A DNA stretch of 64,000 nt from an uncultured bacterium (GTDB taxonomy: Bacteria; Bacillota; Clostridia; Oscillospirales; Acutalibacteraceae): contig CAJMOH010000001.1 of the NCBI GenBank assembly GCA_905215055.1, positions 62,001 through 126,000 on the forward strand, read 5' to 3'. The notes below the pieces were generated by a model, which worked only from the letters and a program-made list of their open reading frames with translations, ran no database searches and was not told the origin of the DNA. The position numbers were made by a program, and so were the translations under genes. Numbering within the stretch: position 1 is the stretch's first letter; every line of letters begins with the position of its first letter. Positions 25,395 to 34,340 of this stretch are shown here, one piece after another.

Positions 25395-26978
25395 TTACTT
25401 GCCCAGGTACTCGTCCAGCTGAGCCTGCTTGACAGCGATGATCTCATCGATGCCAGCATCGCGCAGAGCCTGACGGAACTGCTCGGCGGTGGCGTCAACA
25501 TCCTGCACGGAGCCGGAGAGGATGGGGTTGTTGTACTGAGACACAACGTTGGTGCAAGCGGCCAGAGCGTCGGCGCACTCGTCAGTGTTGAACTGAACGC
25601 CGAAAGCCTTGGACTGCTTAGCAGAAGCGTTGGAATCCAGCAGCTGCTGGAAGTAATCAGAGGGGTACTCGAAGGGCAGAGAGATGGTGGAGTTCAGAGC
25701 AGTCCAGCTGTAGCCCATGCACCAGCCAGTGGAAGAAACATCCTTGCCATCCATGTAAGCGGCATACTCGCCGTTCTCGTCCTCGAGAACCTGATAATGA
25801 GTGCCCTCGATACCGTTGATCAGCAGGTTAGCAACATCGGGGTTGGTAGCCATCTCGTTCAGGAATGCGGCGCACAGCTCGGCGTTCTGGGTGTTGGGGT
25901 TGATGCAGTAGTAGGCACCGGGAGTGACAGCAACAGCGTCGTCATACAGCTTCAGAGAAGCGCACTCCACACCGAAGTTCTGGGTGGACCAAATACCGTT
26001 CATCTCAGCGGAGAAGTGACCAGCAAAGCAGCCCAGAGCACGCTCAGCAGGAATCAGGTCGGAGGGAGACTCGGTAACGTTCATCAGGTCGGTCATGTAG
26101 ATGCCCATTTCCATCCACTCTTTGACGCATTCCAGACGCTCCTGGTACTTGTCGCTCTCCCAGTAGTTGGTGATGGTCTCATCCTGGCCGTAGTTGTCCA
26201 GCACGCCCAGCATGTTGGCATCGCCCAGGTTGTCCACACGGGTGTCGACCCAGTTCACAGCGCCGTTATTGGGCCCGATGATCGGGATGTTAGGATACGC
26301 TTCGTGCACCTGGCGGAAGAACTCGGTGAGCTCGTCCAGAGAAGCGATGGTATCGCCGTTCTTATAGCCGAACTGCTCGGCAACATCGGCGCGAATGGTG
26401 AACACAGCACAAGAAGCCTGGTCCAGCAGATGGCCCACACCGTACTGCACGCCGTCAACGATTCCGGAGTTGTACACGTTCTCACCCAGAGCTTCCTTCA
26501 TGCCGTCGGCATAGGGAGCCATCACATCGTCCAAAGGCATTGCCTGTCCGCTCTGCGCAGCGTTGACGAAGTTGACGGAAGTGCCGCCGCCGTCAGCCCA
26601 GTAGACGTCCAGGGTGTCGTCGCCGCCGGAGAGCAGCAGCTGAATCTGCTGCTTGGAGTTGCCCACCTCAAAGGTGATGAATTCCACATTGCAGCCGATC
26701 TTCTCAGCGGTGATCTTGCTCAGCTCAGCAGCCACAGCGTCAGCGTCGGGAGGAGTGGTGCCGCAGACAATCATCAGAGAGATTGTGGGCAGGTCACCCG
26801 TGTTGGTAGTGGTCTCTTCCTCCTCGGCAGCGGAGGAAGTGCTTTCCTCAGCAGCTGAGGAATCGCCAGCCGCGGAGGAGTCTCCGGCGGCAGAGGACTC
26901 TTCGCCGTTGGATCCGCAGGCGGCAAAGCAGGTCAGAGCCAGAGTCAGCGCCAGCAGGATCGCGAGAAATTTCTTCAT
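25395..26978 (-). CDS. Extracellular carbohydrate-binding lipoprotein of the ABC transporter
   Basis: This 527-residue solute-binding protein has a signal peptide and lipobox (LTCFAAC), followed by a Ser/Ala/Glu spacer. The type-1 extracellular solute-binding fold runs through the body. The C-terminal end (AEQFRQALRDAGIDEIIAVKQAQLDEYL) matches the DUF3502 tail seen in LplA/YtcQ-type proteins. It captures the sugar outside the membrane and delivers it to the two permeases. A strong sigma-A promoter with a LacI-type operator lies upstream. Confidence 0.92.
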   Translation of the reverse strand: MKKFLAILLALTLALTCFAACGSNGEESSAAGDSSAAGDSSAAEESTSSAAEEEETTTNTGDLPTISLMIVCGTTPPDADAVAAELSKITAEKIGCNVEFITFEVGNSKQQIQLLLSGGDDTLDVYWADGGGTSVNFVNAAQSGQAMPLDDVMAPYADGMKEALGENVYNSGIVDGVQYGVGHLLDQASCAVFTIRADVAEQFGYKNGDTIASLDELTEFFRQVHEAYPNIPIIGPNNGAVNWVDTRVDNLGDANMLGVLDNYGQDETITNYWESDKYQERLECVKEWMEMGIYMTDLMNVTESPSDLIPAERALGCFAGHFSAEMNGIWSTQNFGVECASLKLYDDAVAVTPGAYYCINPNTQNAELCAAFLNEMATNPDVANLLINGIEGTHYQVLEDENGEYAAYMDGKDVSSTGWCMGYSWTALNSTISLPFEYPSDYFQQLLDSNASAKQSKAFGVQFNTDECADALAACTNVVSQYNNPILSGSVQDVDATAEQFRQALRDAGIDEIIAVKQAQLDEYLGK

Positions 26979-27016
26979 AGTTTAACCATCCTTTCATGAA
27001 TTTGTAACGTGTGCAT

Positions 27017-27033
27017 AAGCAAACGTTAACTTT
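27017..27033 (-). promoter_or_regulatory. LacI-type operator of the transporter operon
   Basis: GCAAACGTTAA at 27019-27029 is centred on AACGTT, the core of LacI-family operators. It lies just downstream of the expected transcription start, so binding would block transcription. The same 11 bases occur before the GH32 gene. Confidence 0.7.
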
Positions 27034-27043
27034 TACAAGAATA

Positions 27044-27072
27044 AGGATACACCAACCACGGCGAAATGTCAA
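27044..27072 (-). promoter_or_regulatory. Sigma-A promoter of the binding-protein gene
   Basis: On the minus strand TTGACA (27072-27067) and TATCCT (27049-27044) are 17 bases apart, close to consensus. Confidence 0.82.
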
Positions 27073-27263
27073 CAAAAAAATGAAAATTTTATGAACCCAT
27101 TGTGCAAAACTTCCTTAGTCATAGGGGGAAACTCACCTATCCCCCACTTTTTGTGCTTTTTTGTCCCCCGTGGTTGAGAAGACGATTGTCTAAACTGTCG
27201 AAAGAGGAAAGAAATGAGGGAATTTCACAGATTAAAGCGGTAACGTTTTCCTTCTTTCCCCGC
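27073..27263. other. Non-coding spacer upstream of the transporter promoter
   Basis: No coding sequence is evident. It has a TAGGGGGAAA...CTATCCCCC inverted repeat at about 27120-27146. A further AACGTT core (GGTAACGTTTTC, about 27239-27250) could be an upstream operator or a catabolite-response element; both are weak. Confidence 0.4.
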
Positions 27264-27306
27264 AAAAACACCCCTGTTTTCCCCACCGGGAACACAGGGG
27301 TGTTTT
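27264..27306 (-). terminator. Terminator of the lacI-type regulator gene
   Basis: A long hairpin (AAAACACCCCTGTT with AACACAGGGGTGTTTT) has T tracts on both strands. It lies just after the regulator stop. Confidence 0.85.
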
Positions 27307-27322
27307 TTGTGAGAAGCGCCGC

Positions 27323-28324
27323 TTACAGCCCAAAGGGCCTGCGGGGGCCGGAGCTGCTCCGGCGAATGAAGGAAACCGGCAGGATAGAGCTTTCCTCCAC
27401 CTCTTCCCCATTGATTAAGCAGATCAGCTTTTTCACGGCCATCTCCCCCATCTGGCGAATGGGCTGGGCAACGGTGCTGATCCGGCAGTAGTCTGAAACG
27501 CTCACGCCGTCAAACCCCACCAGAGGCAGCTTTCCGGCCCAGTCCGGAACCAAACGCCACAGCACGGTCTGTATGCTGGCGGCCAGCACGTCACTGGTGA
27601 CAAACAGGCCGTCTGTCTGGGGAAACAGCGCTTTCGCCCGGAGGATGTCATCCTCCAGGTATTTGCCGAACAGATCCTCCGCGTCGATGTAATACTCGTG
27701 CAGAGTCAGCCCGGCGTGGCGGCAGGTTTCAATAAAGCCCTGATAGCGGCGGGCCGCGGGAAGACGGTCGGAAATGATACGGTTGCCGAACAAAAGCGGT
27801 TCCTTGCAGCCGCTGTCAAGAAGCTCCTTCGCCGCCAGCACACCGCCCTGATAGTTGTCGCAGGCCACAGAGGGAACCCCGTCGATGCTGCGCTCGATGC
27901 TGACAAGGGGGATGTCCTTCTCCGTCAGGATTTCCTCTCCATCCCGGCTGTCCCGGCTGCACACCAGAACGCCGGCCACGTTGTTGGCCTGAAGGGCGGC
28001 GAATTGCTCCCGCTCTCTGTCCCGGTTTCCTCCAGAGGTGCAGAGAAACAGCTTGTAGCCCTCCTGGGAGCAGGCGTCCTCTATGCCGGCGGTGAGCGTG
28101 CTGAAAAAGGCGTGGTCGATATATGGCACGATCAGCCCGATCAAGTGGCTGTTTCGGTTTACCAGAGAACGAGCCATTTCATTGGGGTGATAATCCAGCT
28201 CCTGCATCACCTGAAACACCTTGTCCTTTGTCTCCTGGCTGATGGAACCCTTGCCATTCAAAACACGGGACACCGTGGTGATGGAAACCCCTACCCGTTC
28301 TGCAATATCCTTTAGTGTTGCCAT
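27323..28324 (-). CDS. LacI-family transcriptional regulator
   Basis: This 333-residue protein has an N-terminal LacI helix-turn-helix (TLKDIAERVGVSITTVSRVL) and hinge, followed by a periplasmic-binding-protein-like sugar-sensing domain. ATG at 28324 has GGAGGGG about seven bases upstream. It lies between the transporter and the GH32 gene, both of which have a GCAAACGTTAA operator, so it is the likely local repressor relieved by the imported sugar or a product. Its own upstream region has a weaker palindrome (GGAAAGCGCTCC). Confidence 0.9.
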   Translation of the reverse strand: MATLKDIAERVGVSITTVSRVLNGKGSISQETKDKVFQVMQELDYHPNEMARSLVNRNSHLIGLIVPYIDHAFFSTLTAGIEDACSQEGYKLFLCTSGGNRDREREQFAALQANNVAGVLVCSRDSRDGEEILTEKDIPLVSIERSIDGVPSVACDNYQGGVLAAKELLDSGCKEPLLFGNRIISDRLPAARRYQGFIETCRHAGLTLHEYYIDAEDLFGKYLEDDILRAKALFPQTDGLFVTSDVLAASIQTVLWRLVPDWAGKLPLVGFDGVSVSDYCRISTVAQPIRQMGEMAVKKLICLINGEEVEESSILPVSFIRRSSSGPRRPFGL

Positions 28325-28438
28325 AGTCGTTCCCCTCCATGATTCTTTGCGGAAAGCGCTCCCCCTATACAACGCGTCCCGCTTCCCTCACTCTGCAAAA
28401 CCTCCACGCCACACTCCCGCCTTTACAGAAATAGGCCC

Positions 28439-30097
28439 TCAGGGCCGGTCCCACATGCTCTTCAGCCTGTGGATCTCAAAGTCCACAGTAATGCCAGCGT
28501 CTAAAAACACGGGAAGAACCTTGACGTTGGACGGGTCCAGCACTGTGGCGATAGAGGCATTGAACAGTCCTCCATTGCTGTAAATTTCCATAGAACACCG
28601 GTCGGTAATCACCCGCAGCTCCAGCACGCCGTCCTGGGGACCCAGATCATAGGCCCCTGTGGGCAGAATCAGCCTGCCGCTGTCCGGATCATACACAATG
28701 AGAACCCCGCGGACAGACAGGGCAATCAGCTTGTGCGGCTTAATCCCCAGCCGGAAGGTCATATCCATGGCCTCACCCAGATAGGCCTGCGGAATCCGCT
28801 CGATCTCTTCCAAGCCCCGGTCCACAAAGGAAAAGCTGTTTTCCCACAAGGCTTCCACCTCCCTCACAGGCCGCACCGTCAGCCGGGGGCCACGCTCTGT
28901 TGTCACCAGTCCCAGCTGGTTCGGCACGCTGATACAGCTGGAAAAGGGTCCATGCTCCAGCCGGGTGCGAATCCAGGAAAGCTGTACCACTCTGCCTTCT
29001 GGCAGCCCGGTAAAGGTTTGGGCGGCATAGCCCCCCGGAGAATGAACAAAATCGCTGTAAGCCGAATAGAGCTGGTGAATGGGACCGGGGATGGACTCTG
29101 TCTCCGGCACAAACCGCCTGCCCTCAAAACGGCCCACCAGATAGGTGTCTGTGGAGCCCCACAGCACCCACCTTCCCTGGGAGGGATCTCCGTCCAACGG
29201 AAGGTAAAACAGGTCGGGACACTCGGCGGCCGTGTACAGGGAAATCACCTGGCCCTCCTCCCAGTGAAGCAAATCCTTGGAGTAAAGCAGCATGTACCGG
29301 CAGTTGTCCAAAAAGATAAACATCACCCAGTTTTCGCCTTGAGGCTCCCAGACTACCTTGGGATCCCGGTTCATAAAGGTGATATGGGGAACCACCGGAT
29401 TCCCCGAATACTTTTCAAAGGTTTTGCCTCCATCCAGGCTGTACGCGGCGGCCATCTCAAAATATCTGCCCCGGCTCCACCGGGTTTTGCTGCCGGCCGC
29501 GGTGTAAAACAGAAACACGGGAGGCACCCCGTCCCGTCCCAGACCAGAGGTGTTGTTCCAGTCCACCACGCCGCCGCCGGAGTACATCCGTCCGCTGGCG
29601 TCAGGCAGCAGCGCGTAGGGCTGCTCCTCCCAGTGGATCAAATCCCGGCTGACGGCGTGCAGCCAATGGGTATTGGCCACGCCAAAGCCATAGGGATTCA
29701 GCTGGGCAAAAAAGTGATAGACCCCATCCTGATAATACAGGCCGTTTGGATCGTTCATAAAGCCGTGCATGGGGGTGAAATGAGCGAAGGGCCGGGTAGG
29801 CTCCCGATACAGGGTGTCCTGGTCCTTCAGCGTGTCGGAAAGCTCCAGCAGGTCAATCAAGCCTTCGTCTCCGCCCTCCAGGCGAAGCTCCAGCTCCTGG
29901 CCCTGATAGCGCTCCAAATACAGGCAGGACCAGCACCTGGGCTGAGGGCTTAGAATGACCTCATGCTCCTCCAGCAGTTCACCGTTTCGGTAAACGCCCA
30001 AAAACTGCATCTGGTCCACCGGCAAAAACCAACCCTTGGAATCCGCCACGGGAACCAGCAGGTATTTCCGGTTGGCGCAAATGGTTTTACTTCTCAT
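28439..30097 (-). CDS. Glycoside hydrolase family 32 (fructan/sucrose hydrolase)
   Basis: This 552-residue protein carries the GH32 active-site motifs: FMNDPNGL (nucleophile Asp), RDPKV (transition-state Asp) and ECPDLF (acid/base Glu). The five-bladed propeller is followed by a C-terminal beta-sandwich. About 90 residues precede the catalytic domain, forming a small N-terminal beta domain. No signal peptide, so it acts on imported beta-fructosides or sucrose in the cytoplasm. ATG at 30097 has GGAGGGAGG upstream. With the LacI regulator and ABC transporter this suggests a fructan or sucrose utilisation locus. Confidence 0.92.
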   Translation of the reverse strand: MRSKTICANRKYLLVPVADSKGWFLPVDQMQFLGVYRNGELLEEHEVILSPQPRCWSCLYLERYQGQELELRLEGGDEGLIDLLELSDTLKDQDTLYREPTRPFAHFTPMHGFMNDPNGLYYQDGVYHFFAQLNPYGFGVANTHWLHAVSRDLIHWEEQPYALLPDASGRMYSGGGVVDWNNTSGLGRDGVPPVFLFYTAAGSKTRWSRGRYFEMAAAYSLDGGKTFEKYSGNPVVPHITFMNRDPKVVWEPQGENWVMFIFLDNCRYMLLYSKDLLHWEEGQVISLYTAAECPDLFYLPLDGDPSQGRWVLWGSTDTYLVGRFEGRRFVPETESIPGPIHQLYSAYSDFVHSPGGYAAQTFTGLPEGRVVQLSWIRTRLEHGPFSSCISVPNQLGLVTTERGPRLTVRPVREVEALWENSFSFVDRGLEEIERIPQAYLGEAMDMTFRLGIKPHKLIALSVRGVLIVYDPDSGRLILPTGAYDLGPQDGVLELRVITDRCSMEIYSNGGLFNASIATVLDPSNVKVLPVFLDAGITVDFEIHRLKSMWDRP

Positions 30098-30209
30098 ATA
30101 AGCGGTATCCTCCCTCCTGGAGACATGCGGCTCTCCAGGCAACTGTAAATTGATTTATTCGGACCCAGCGGTCCGCGCAAGCCGTCCCGATCAGGCGGCT
30201 GTCCCATTA

Positions 30210-30224
30210 ATGCAAACGTTAAAC
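30210..30224 (-). promoter_or_regulatory. LacI-type operator of the GH32 gene
   Basis: GCAAACGTTAA at 30212-30222 is identical to the core before the binding-protein gene and sits in the same place relative to its promoter. Confidence 0.7.
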
Positions 30225-30237
30225 ACGTCTCTAACAG

Positions 30238-30266
30238 AGCATAGCGCACTTCGCCAAAGTTGTCAA
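30238..30266 (-). promoter_or_regulatory. Sigma-A promoter of the GH32 gene
   Basis: On the minus strand TTGACA (30266-30261) and TATGCT (30243-30238) are 17 bases apart. Confidence 0.82.
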
Positions 30267-30296
30267 GCTGTCAATTCCTGTTTTACAGCGATTTCA

Positions 30297-30965
30297 TCAA
30301 AAACCGCCGGCCTCTTGGGGAAGCCGCGCCCGCAGCGCCTTTGTGGGAATCCCTTGAGCGGTGAAGCGCTCCTCGTGCTCGGTGAGAAGATTCTCCGGGT
30401 CCTGCTCCCGATGGAGGTCCTTGGTGTCAAAGAAGATGGAAAAACCGGCCTCCTCAAAGTACCGCCGGGTTGCCAAATACAGGTCGTCGTTGTCCGTTTT
30501 GAACCAGATTTCCCCGCCGGGCGCCAGCAGCGGCTTATAGGCCAGCAGCTGGCGGGTGTGGGTCAGCCGGCGCTTGTGATGGCCCGCGGCAGGCCAGGGG
30601 TTGCAGAAATTGATATAAATCCGCTCCACCCTTTCCTCAGGGCCGAAGAGCTGGGGCAGGCGCTCTATGTTATAGGCGCACAGGGCCACGTTGTCCGGCT
30701 GCTCCTCTCCATAGGCCTCCTGGATATTCCGCCGGGCCACACCCAAAATGTCCAGGCTGATGTCAATGCCCAAAAAATTCACGTCCCGGCGGGTGTGGGC
30801 GGCCTGGGCCAAAAAGACACATTTTCCGCAGCCCAAATCCAGGTGCAGCGGGCGTGGGGCGCCAAAGCACTCCTGCCAGCGGCCCCTTTGGGTTTCCGGC
30901 TCTGGAATATAGTAAGAGCACGCGGCAAGCTCGGGCCGCGCCCAGGTTTTTCTACGGATTCGCAT
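30297..30965 (-). CDS. trmB: tRNA (guanine-N7-)-methyltransferase TrmB
   Basis: This 222-residue SAM-dependent enzyme methylates G46 in tRNA variable loops. Motif I is LHLDLGCGKCVFL, followed by FLGIDISLDIL. The substrate loop NFCNPWPAAGHHKRRL corresponds to the family's conserved PDPWxKxRHxKRR. A C-terminal FKTDNDDLY follows. ATG at 30965 has GAGGAGAGG upstream; the frame stays open upstream only as antisense of the patatin gene. It is divergent from that gene. Confidence 0.93.
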   Translation of the reverse strand: MRIRRKTWARPELAACSYYIPEPETQRGRWQECFGAPRPLHLDLGCGKCVFLAQAAHTRRDVNFLGIDISLDILGVARRNIQEAYGEEQPDNVALCAYNIERLPQLFGPEERVERIYINFCNPWPAAGHHKRRLTHTRQLLAYKPLLAPGGEIWFKTDNDDLYLATRRYFEEAGFSIFFDTKDLHREQDPENLLTEHEERFTAQGIPTKALRARLPQEAGGF

Positions 30966-31036
30966 GGTACCTCTCCTCGCTGTGATTTCGCAGGGATTAT
31001 TATACCTGGGTAAAGGAAGGAAATCAAGAGCGGACG

Positions 31037-31065
31037 TTGAATCCTGGAGAAAGTTGATGTACAAT
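31037..31065 (+). promoter_or_regulatory. Sigma-A promoter of the patatin-like gene
   Basis: TTGAAT at 31037-31042 and TACAAT at 31060-31065 are 17 bases apart. Confidence 0.7.
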
Positions 31066-31094
31066 ACATAGTATGGAAAGGAGCGGATGAACCG

Positions 31095-31949
31095 ATGGAA
31101 AAATGGGCGCTGGCTTTGGAAGGCGGCTCTCTGCGGTGCATGTTTTCCGCGGGAGCGGTGGATGTGATGATGGAGCATCATCTGTGGGCTGACGGCGTGT
31201 TCGGCGTGTCCGCCGGGGCGCTGACCGGCGTGAATTACGTCTCCCGCCAGACCGGCCGGACCGCCCAGGTCAACCTGGACTTTGTGGGCGACAAACGGTA
31301 TCTTGGCCTGGGAAACCTGATTTTCAAAAGAAGCATTTTCAACTTTGACTTTCTCTTTGGGGAGATCTCTGACAAGCTGATCCCCCTGGACCGGAAAGCC
31401 TTTGCCCAGTCGGACATGGAGTTTACTGCCGTGACCACGGACTGCCGCACCGGACAACCAGCCTTCTGGGAAAAACACGCCTGTCAGGATATTTACGGGG
31501 CCATTCGAGCCAGCGCCAGCATGCCGCTGCTCTCTCCCATCGTAAATGTGGAAGGCGTCCCTTGTGTGGACGGCGGTGTGTCTCTGTCCATCCCCTATCA
31601 AAAGCCCCTGGAGGATGGCTATCCCAAAGTGGTGGTTATCACCACCCGGGAGCACGGCTACCGCAAGCCCCCCACCCCCAGAGCCCTGGCCAATCTGTAT
31701 GCCAAGTATTACAAGCGGTATCCCAGCCTGGTGCGCTCCCTGCTGGAAACTCCCCGCCGCTATGCCCGGGAGCTGGATGAGTTGGACCATCTGGAGGCCC
31801 AGGGAAAGGTGTTTGTGCTTCGGCCGCCGGAGCCGGTGACTGTTTCCCGTACAGAAAAGGACGTGACAAAGCTGCGGGCCTTGTACGCCCAGGGACGGCA
31901 GGTCTGTCAGGAGCGCATGGAGGAGCTGGAGCATTATCTAAACAGTTGA
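31095..31949 (+). CDS. Patatin-like phospholipase
   Basis: This 284-residue protein belongs to the patatin/RssA-like acyl-hydrolases with a Ser-Asp dyad. The oxyanion segment is EGGSLRCMFSAGAVD, the nucleophile elbow is FGVSAGALTG (Ser about 41), and the catalytic Asp is in DGGVS (about residue 160). No signal peptide is seen, so it is likely cytosolic and acts on membrane lipids or lipid intermediates. It is monocistronic, with a convergent neighbour beyond a terminator. Confidence 0.9.
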   Translation: MEKWALALEGGSLRCMFSAGAVDVMMEHHLWADGVFGVSAGALTGVNYVSRQTGRTAQVNLDFVGDKRYLGLGNLIFKRSIFNFDFLFGEISDKLIPLDRKAFAQSDMEFTAVTTDCRTGQPAFWEKHACQDIYGAIRASASMPLLSPIVNVEGVPCVDGGVSLSIPYQKPLEDGYPKVVVITTREHGYRKPPTPRALANLYAKYYKRYPSLVRSLLETPRRYARELDELDHLEAQGKVFVLRPPEPVTVSRTEKDVTKLRALYAQGRQVCQERMEELEHYLNS

Positions 31950-31966
31950 ATCGAGAAAAACGGCAA

Positions 31967-31999
31967 AGAAAGAGCTGTCCCCCTGGGACAGCTCTTTTC
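31967..31999. terminator. Bidirectional terminator after the patatin-like gene
   Basis: An AAGAGCTGTCCC/GGGACAGCTCTT stem with a 3-base loop is flanked by A and T tracts, between convergent genes. Confidence 0.9.
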
Positions 32000-32003
32000 G
32001 GGT

Positions 32004-32456
32004 TCAGCGTTCTTTCGTCTTGCCAATGTTTCCCAGAATCTTCGCCGCCACAAAGCCGATGAACACAATGGGAATCAGCAGCAGCTCAATCAACATCACG
32101 GTCCCTACGGGAACCAGCACGCCAAAGGCGATCAAAAGCAGGCACAGCTCCAGAGTGAGGAGAACCACGGCAAAAACCACGGGCAGCAGCCGCTCCGCGC
32201 CGGACATAGCGGGGGCCAAGGCGGGGAGCCTTTCCAGGCACCGGCCGATCCACCAATGGAAGGCATAGGTTGTCACCAGCTGCGCCGCCGGAATGATGAG
32301 CAGGGTCCACTTGGGGCCGGTACGGGTGATGACCCCATCGCCCTGAAACTGGATAGGAACACTCCCCGGCAAGAAGGGCATGGCGATCAAGGCTCCTGCA
32401 AAGCCCACAGCGGCAAGCAGAACCTCCAGCCAATAGGTTTTGAAAAAGGCTTTCAT
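32004..32456 (-). CDS. DUF1648-like small membrane protein
   Basis: This 150-residue protein has four hydrophobic segments. The segment between helices 1 and 2 (LPGSVPIQFQGDGVITRTGPK) resembles the DUF1648 domain at the start of SdpI-type immunity proteins. ATG at 32456 has AAGGAG nine bases upstream, overlapping the asnA stop, so it is the second gene of the asnA operon. The function is unknown. Confidence 0.65.
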   Translation of the reverse strand: MKAFFKTYWLEVLLAAVGFAGALIAMPFLPGSVPIQFQGDGVITRTGPKWTLLIIPAAQLVTTYAFHWWIGRCLERLPALAPAMSGAERLLPVVFAVVLLTLELCLLLIAFGVLVPVGTVMLIELLLIPIVFIGFVAAKILGNIGKTKER

Positions 32457-32468
32457 AAAAACCACTCC

Positions 32469-33470
32469 TTACAGCAGGACAATGCCCGCCTCTTTGCACA
32501 GGCGCTTTGTCTCCTCGTCCCACAGGGAGGCCTGGACCTCGCCGATGTGAGCCTTGCCCAGCAGCAGCATGCACAGGCGGCTCTGGCCAATGCCTCCGCC
32601 GATGGTGAGAGGCAGCTCGCCCTTTAACAGCATTTGGTGGAAGGGCAGCTTCCGGCGGTTGTCACAGCCAGCCTCGGTAAGTTGCTTATCCAGGCTTTCC
32701 GGGTCCACCCGAATGCCCATGCTGCTGATTTCCAGGGCGCATTCCAGAGGCTCGTGCCAGAAAAGCAGGTCGCCGTTCAAGCTCCAGTCGTCGTAGTCGG
32801 GGGCGCGGCCGTCGTGGGGCTTTCCGCTTTTCAGCTTGCCGCCGATCTGCTGGATAAACACGGTCTTATGCTCTCTGACGGCCGCATTCTCCCGCTCCTT
32901 GGGCGTCAGCTGGGGATACAGGTCCTCCAGCTCCTGGGCGGTGATGAAAAACACATCCCGGCACAGCTCGGTGGAAAGATCGGAAAACTGCCACTTCAGC
33001 TCGTCCAAAGTGCCGCAGATGGCGCTGACAATCCGCCGGACCGTATCCTTTAAATACGCCTCATTGCGGGTGGATTGGTCAATGACTTTCTCCCAGTCCC
33101 ACTGATCCACATAGATGGAGTGGAGGTTGTCCAGCTCCTCATCCCGGCGGATGGCGTTCATATCTGTCACCAGACCGTTGCCCACAAAAAAGTTGTAGTC
33201 GTGAAGGGCCAGGCGTTTCCACTTGGCCAGGGAGTGGACCACCTGACCTTCAATTCCCACCGCGGGAATGTCAAAGCTGACTGGGCGCTCCACACCGTTC
33301 AGATCGTCGTTAAGGCCGGTGGCCGGGTCCACAAACAGAGGCGCGGTGACGCGCTTTAAGTGCAGGGCCGCGCAAAGCTTTACCTGGAAGATATTCTTAA
33401 TCAGGCCGATGGCCTTCTGGGTCTCGTACAGGCCCAGGGCAGGCTGGTAGTGCTCCGGCAGGATGGTCAT
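32469..33470 (-). CDS. asnA: Aspartate--ammonia ligase (asparagine synthetase A)
   Basis: This 333-residue class II synthetase-like enzyme makes asparagine from aspartate, ammonia and ATP via an aspartyl-adenylate. Family segments include VTAPLFVDPATGLNDDLNG near the start, LHSIYVDQWDWEKVI, and the C-terminal TIGGGIGQSRLCMLLL ATP-binding motif. ATG at 33470 has AAGGGGG upstream; the in-frame ATG seven codons earlier is less well placed. Confidence 0.96.
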   Translation of the reverse strand: MTILPEHYQPALGLYETQKAIGLIKNIFQVKLCAALHLKRVTAPLFVDPATGLNDDLNGVERPVSFDIPAVGIEGQVVHSLAKWKRLALHDYNFFVGNGLVTDMNAIRRDEELDNLHSIYVDQWDWEKVIDQSTRNEAYLKDTVRRIVSAICGTLDELKWQFSDLSTELCRDVFFITAQELEDLYPQLTPKERENAAVREHKTVFIQQIGGKLKSGKPHDGRAPDYDDWSLNGDLLFWHEPLECALEISSMGIRVDPESLDKQLTEAGCDNRRKLPFHQMLLKGELPLTIGGGIGQSRLCMLLLGKAHIGEVQASLWDEETKRLCKEAGIVLL

Positions 33471-33567
33471 AGTGGTTCCCCCTTGTTTCAAAATCTTTTT
33501 TATTATAGCAGGTTTTACTGGAGATGGGAAGGGATTTTTGCAGGAGGCGGTCCCACCGGCTGCAAGT

Positions 33568-34014
33568 TCACTCCTCGTCCCCGGCGGGGCGGCGCTTTTC
33601 CCGGAAGGACTTTGCCAGGTACACCCCCAAGATGCTGGCCATCAGGCAGCCGGTGAGGGTGGTGGCCCCCGCGGAGGTAAGCATGGCCTCCTCCAGCAGC
33701 GGGTCGCGGCCTGCCGCCAGAGAGACCAATTCTATCACCACCATGCACAGGCCGCACAGGCCCATGGCGAAAAAGAAGGTCTTTTGGCTCCTTCCCATAG
33801 GGTTGATGTCCCGCAAGATGAACTCCCACCAGCACAGGGCCACGCTGCCCCAGATGAGCAGGATCGCCTCCCAGGGGCCCTCTGCCCAGGTGATGCCAAA
33901 GGCCTTGCACAGAGCCTCCAGGGCAAGGGCCGCAAGTAAAAACACAAAGGCGTGCTTGAACACATTGCCCCGCTGCCACAGCTGGCGCTCGTCTAACTCG
34001 GTTCGTTTTTTCAT
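33568..34014 (-). CDS. DUF6773-like four-helix membrane protein
   Basis: This 148-residue protein begins with a charged segment (KKRTELDERQLWQRG) and has about four membrane helices (residues 24-42, 50-65, 80-100, 115-133). Such proteins are typically encoded right after a small XRE regulator, as here (15-base gap). The function is unknown; the pair may form a sensing or envelope-response unit (inference). Confidence 0.6.
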   Translation of the reverse strand: MKKRTELDERQLWQRGNVFKHAFVFLLAALALEALCKAFGITWAEGPWEAILLIWGSVALCWWEFILRDINPMGRSQKTFFFAMGLCGLCMVVIELVSLAAGRDPLLEEAMLTSAGATTLTGCLMASILGVYLAKSFREKRRPAGDEE

Positions 34015-34029
34015 GGCGCACAACTCCTC

Positions 34030-34227
34030 TCAAGGTTCCCAGAACAGCTGGTCCAAGGTCTTGCCCAGGGCCTTGCAAATTTCCACACAGAGCTTGATAG
34101 TAGGATTGTAGTCTCCCCGCTCGATGGCCACAATGGTCTGGCGGGTAACACCCACTCTCTCTGCCAAGTCCTGCTGGGTAAGCCCCAAGGCCGCCCTGGC
34201 CGCTTTCATTTTTAAATTTTTTCCCAT
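34030..34227 (-). CDS. Small XRE-family transcriptional regulator
   Basis: This 65-residue protein is essentially one Cro/CI helix-turn-helix (ALGLTQQDLAERVGVTRQTIVAIERGDYNPTIKL). ATG at 34227 has GAGAGGTGAG upstream; open frame further upstream is unrelated. It belongs to the YgzD/YozG-like short regulators that accompany small membrane proteins and probably autoregulates the two-gene operon. Confidence 0.9.
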   Translation of the reverse strand: MGKNLKMKAARAALGLTQQDLAERVGVTRQTIVAIERGDYNPTIKLCVEICKALGKTLDQLFWEP

Positions 34228-34302
34228 GGGCTCACCTCTCCAGATTATTGTATGCTTTAACAGTCTAAAAGTCAAGTATATTTTACTTTCAAAGTACAAA
34301 AA

Positions 34303-34331
34303 AAGAGCGAACCCAAAGGTCCGCTCTTTCT
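34303..34331 (-). terminator. Terminator of the OadB / mini-OadG operon
   Basis: On the minus strand AAAGAGCG...CGCTCTTT is followed by a run of T. It begins ten bases after the mini-OadG stop. Confidence 0.85.
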
Positions 34332-34340
34332 TTATGACTG

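Noticed and set aside
30966..31934. Extension of the trmB frame by over 300 codons upstream
   Set aside because: The extension is antisense to the patatin-like gene, and the ATG at 30965 has a good ribosome binding site at the conserved start position of the family.
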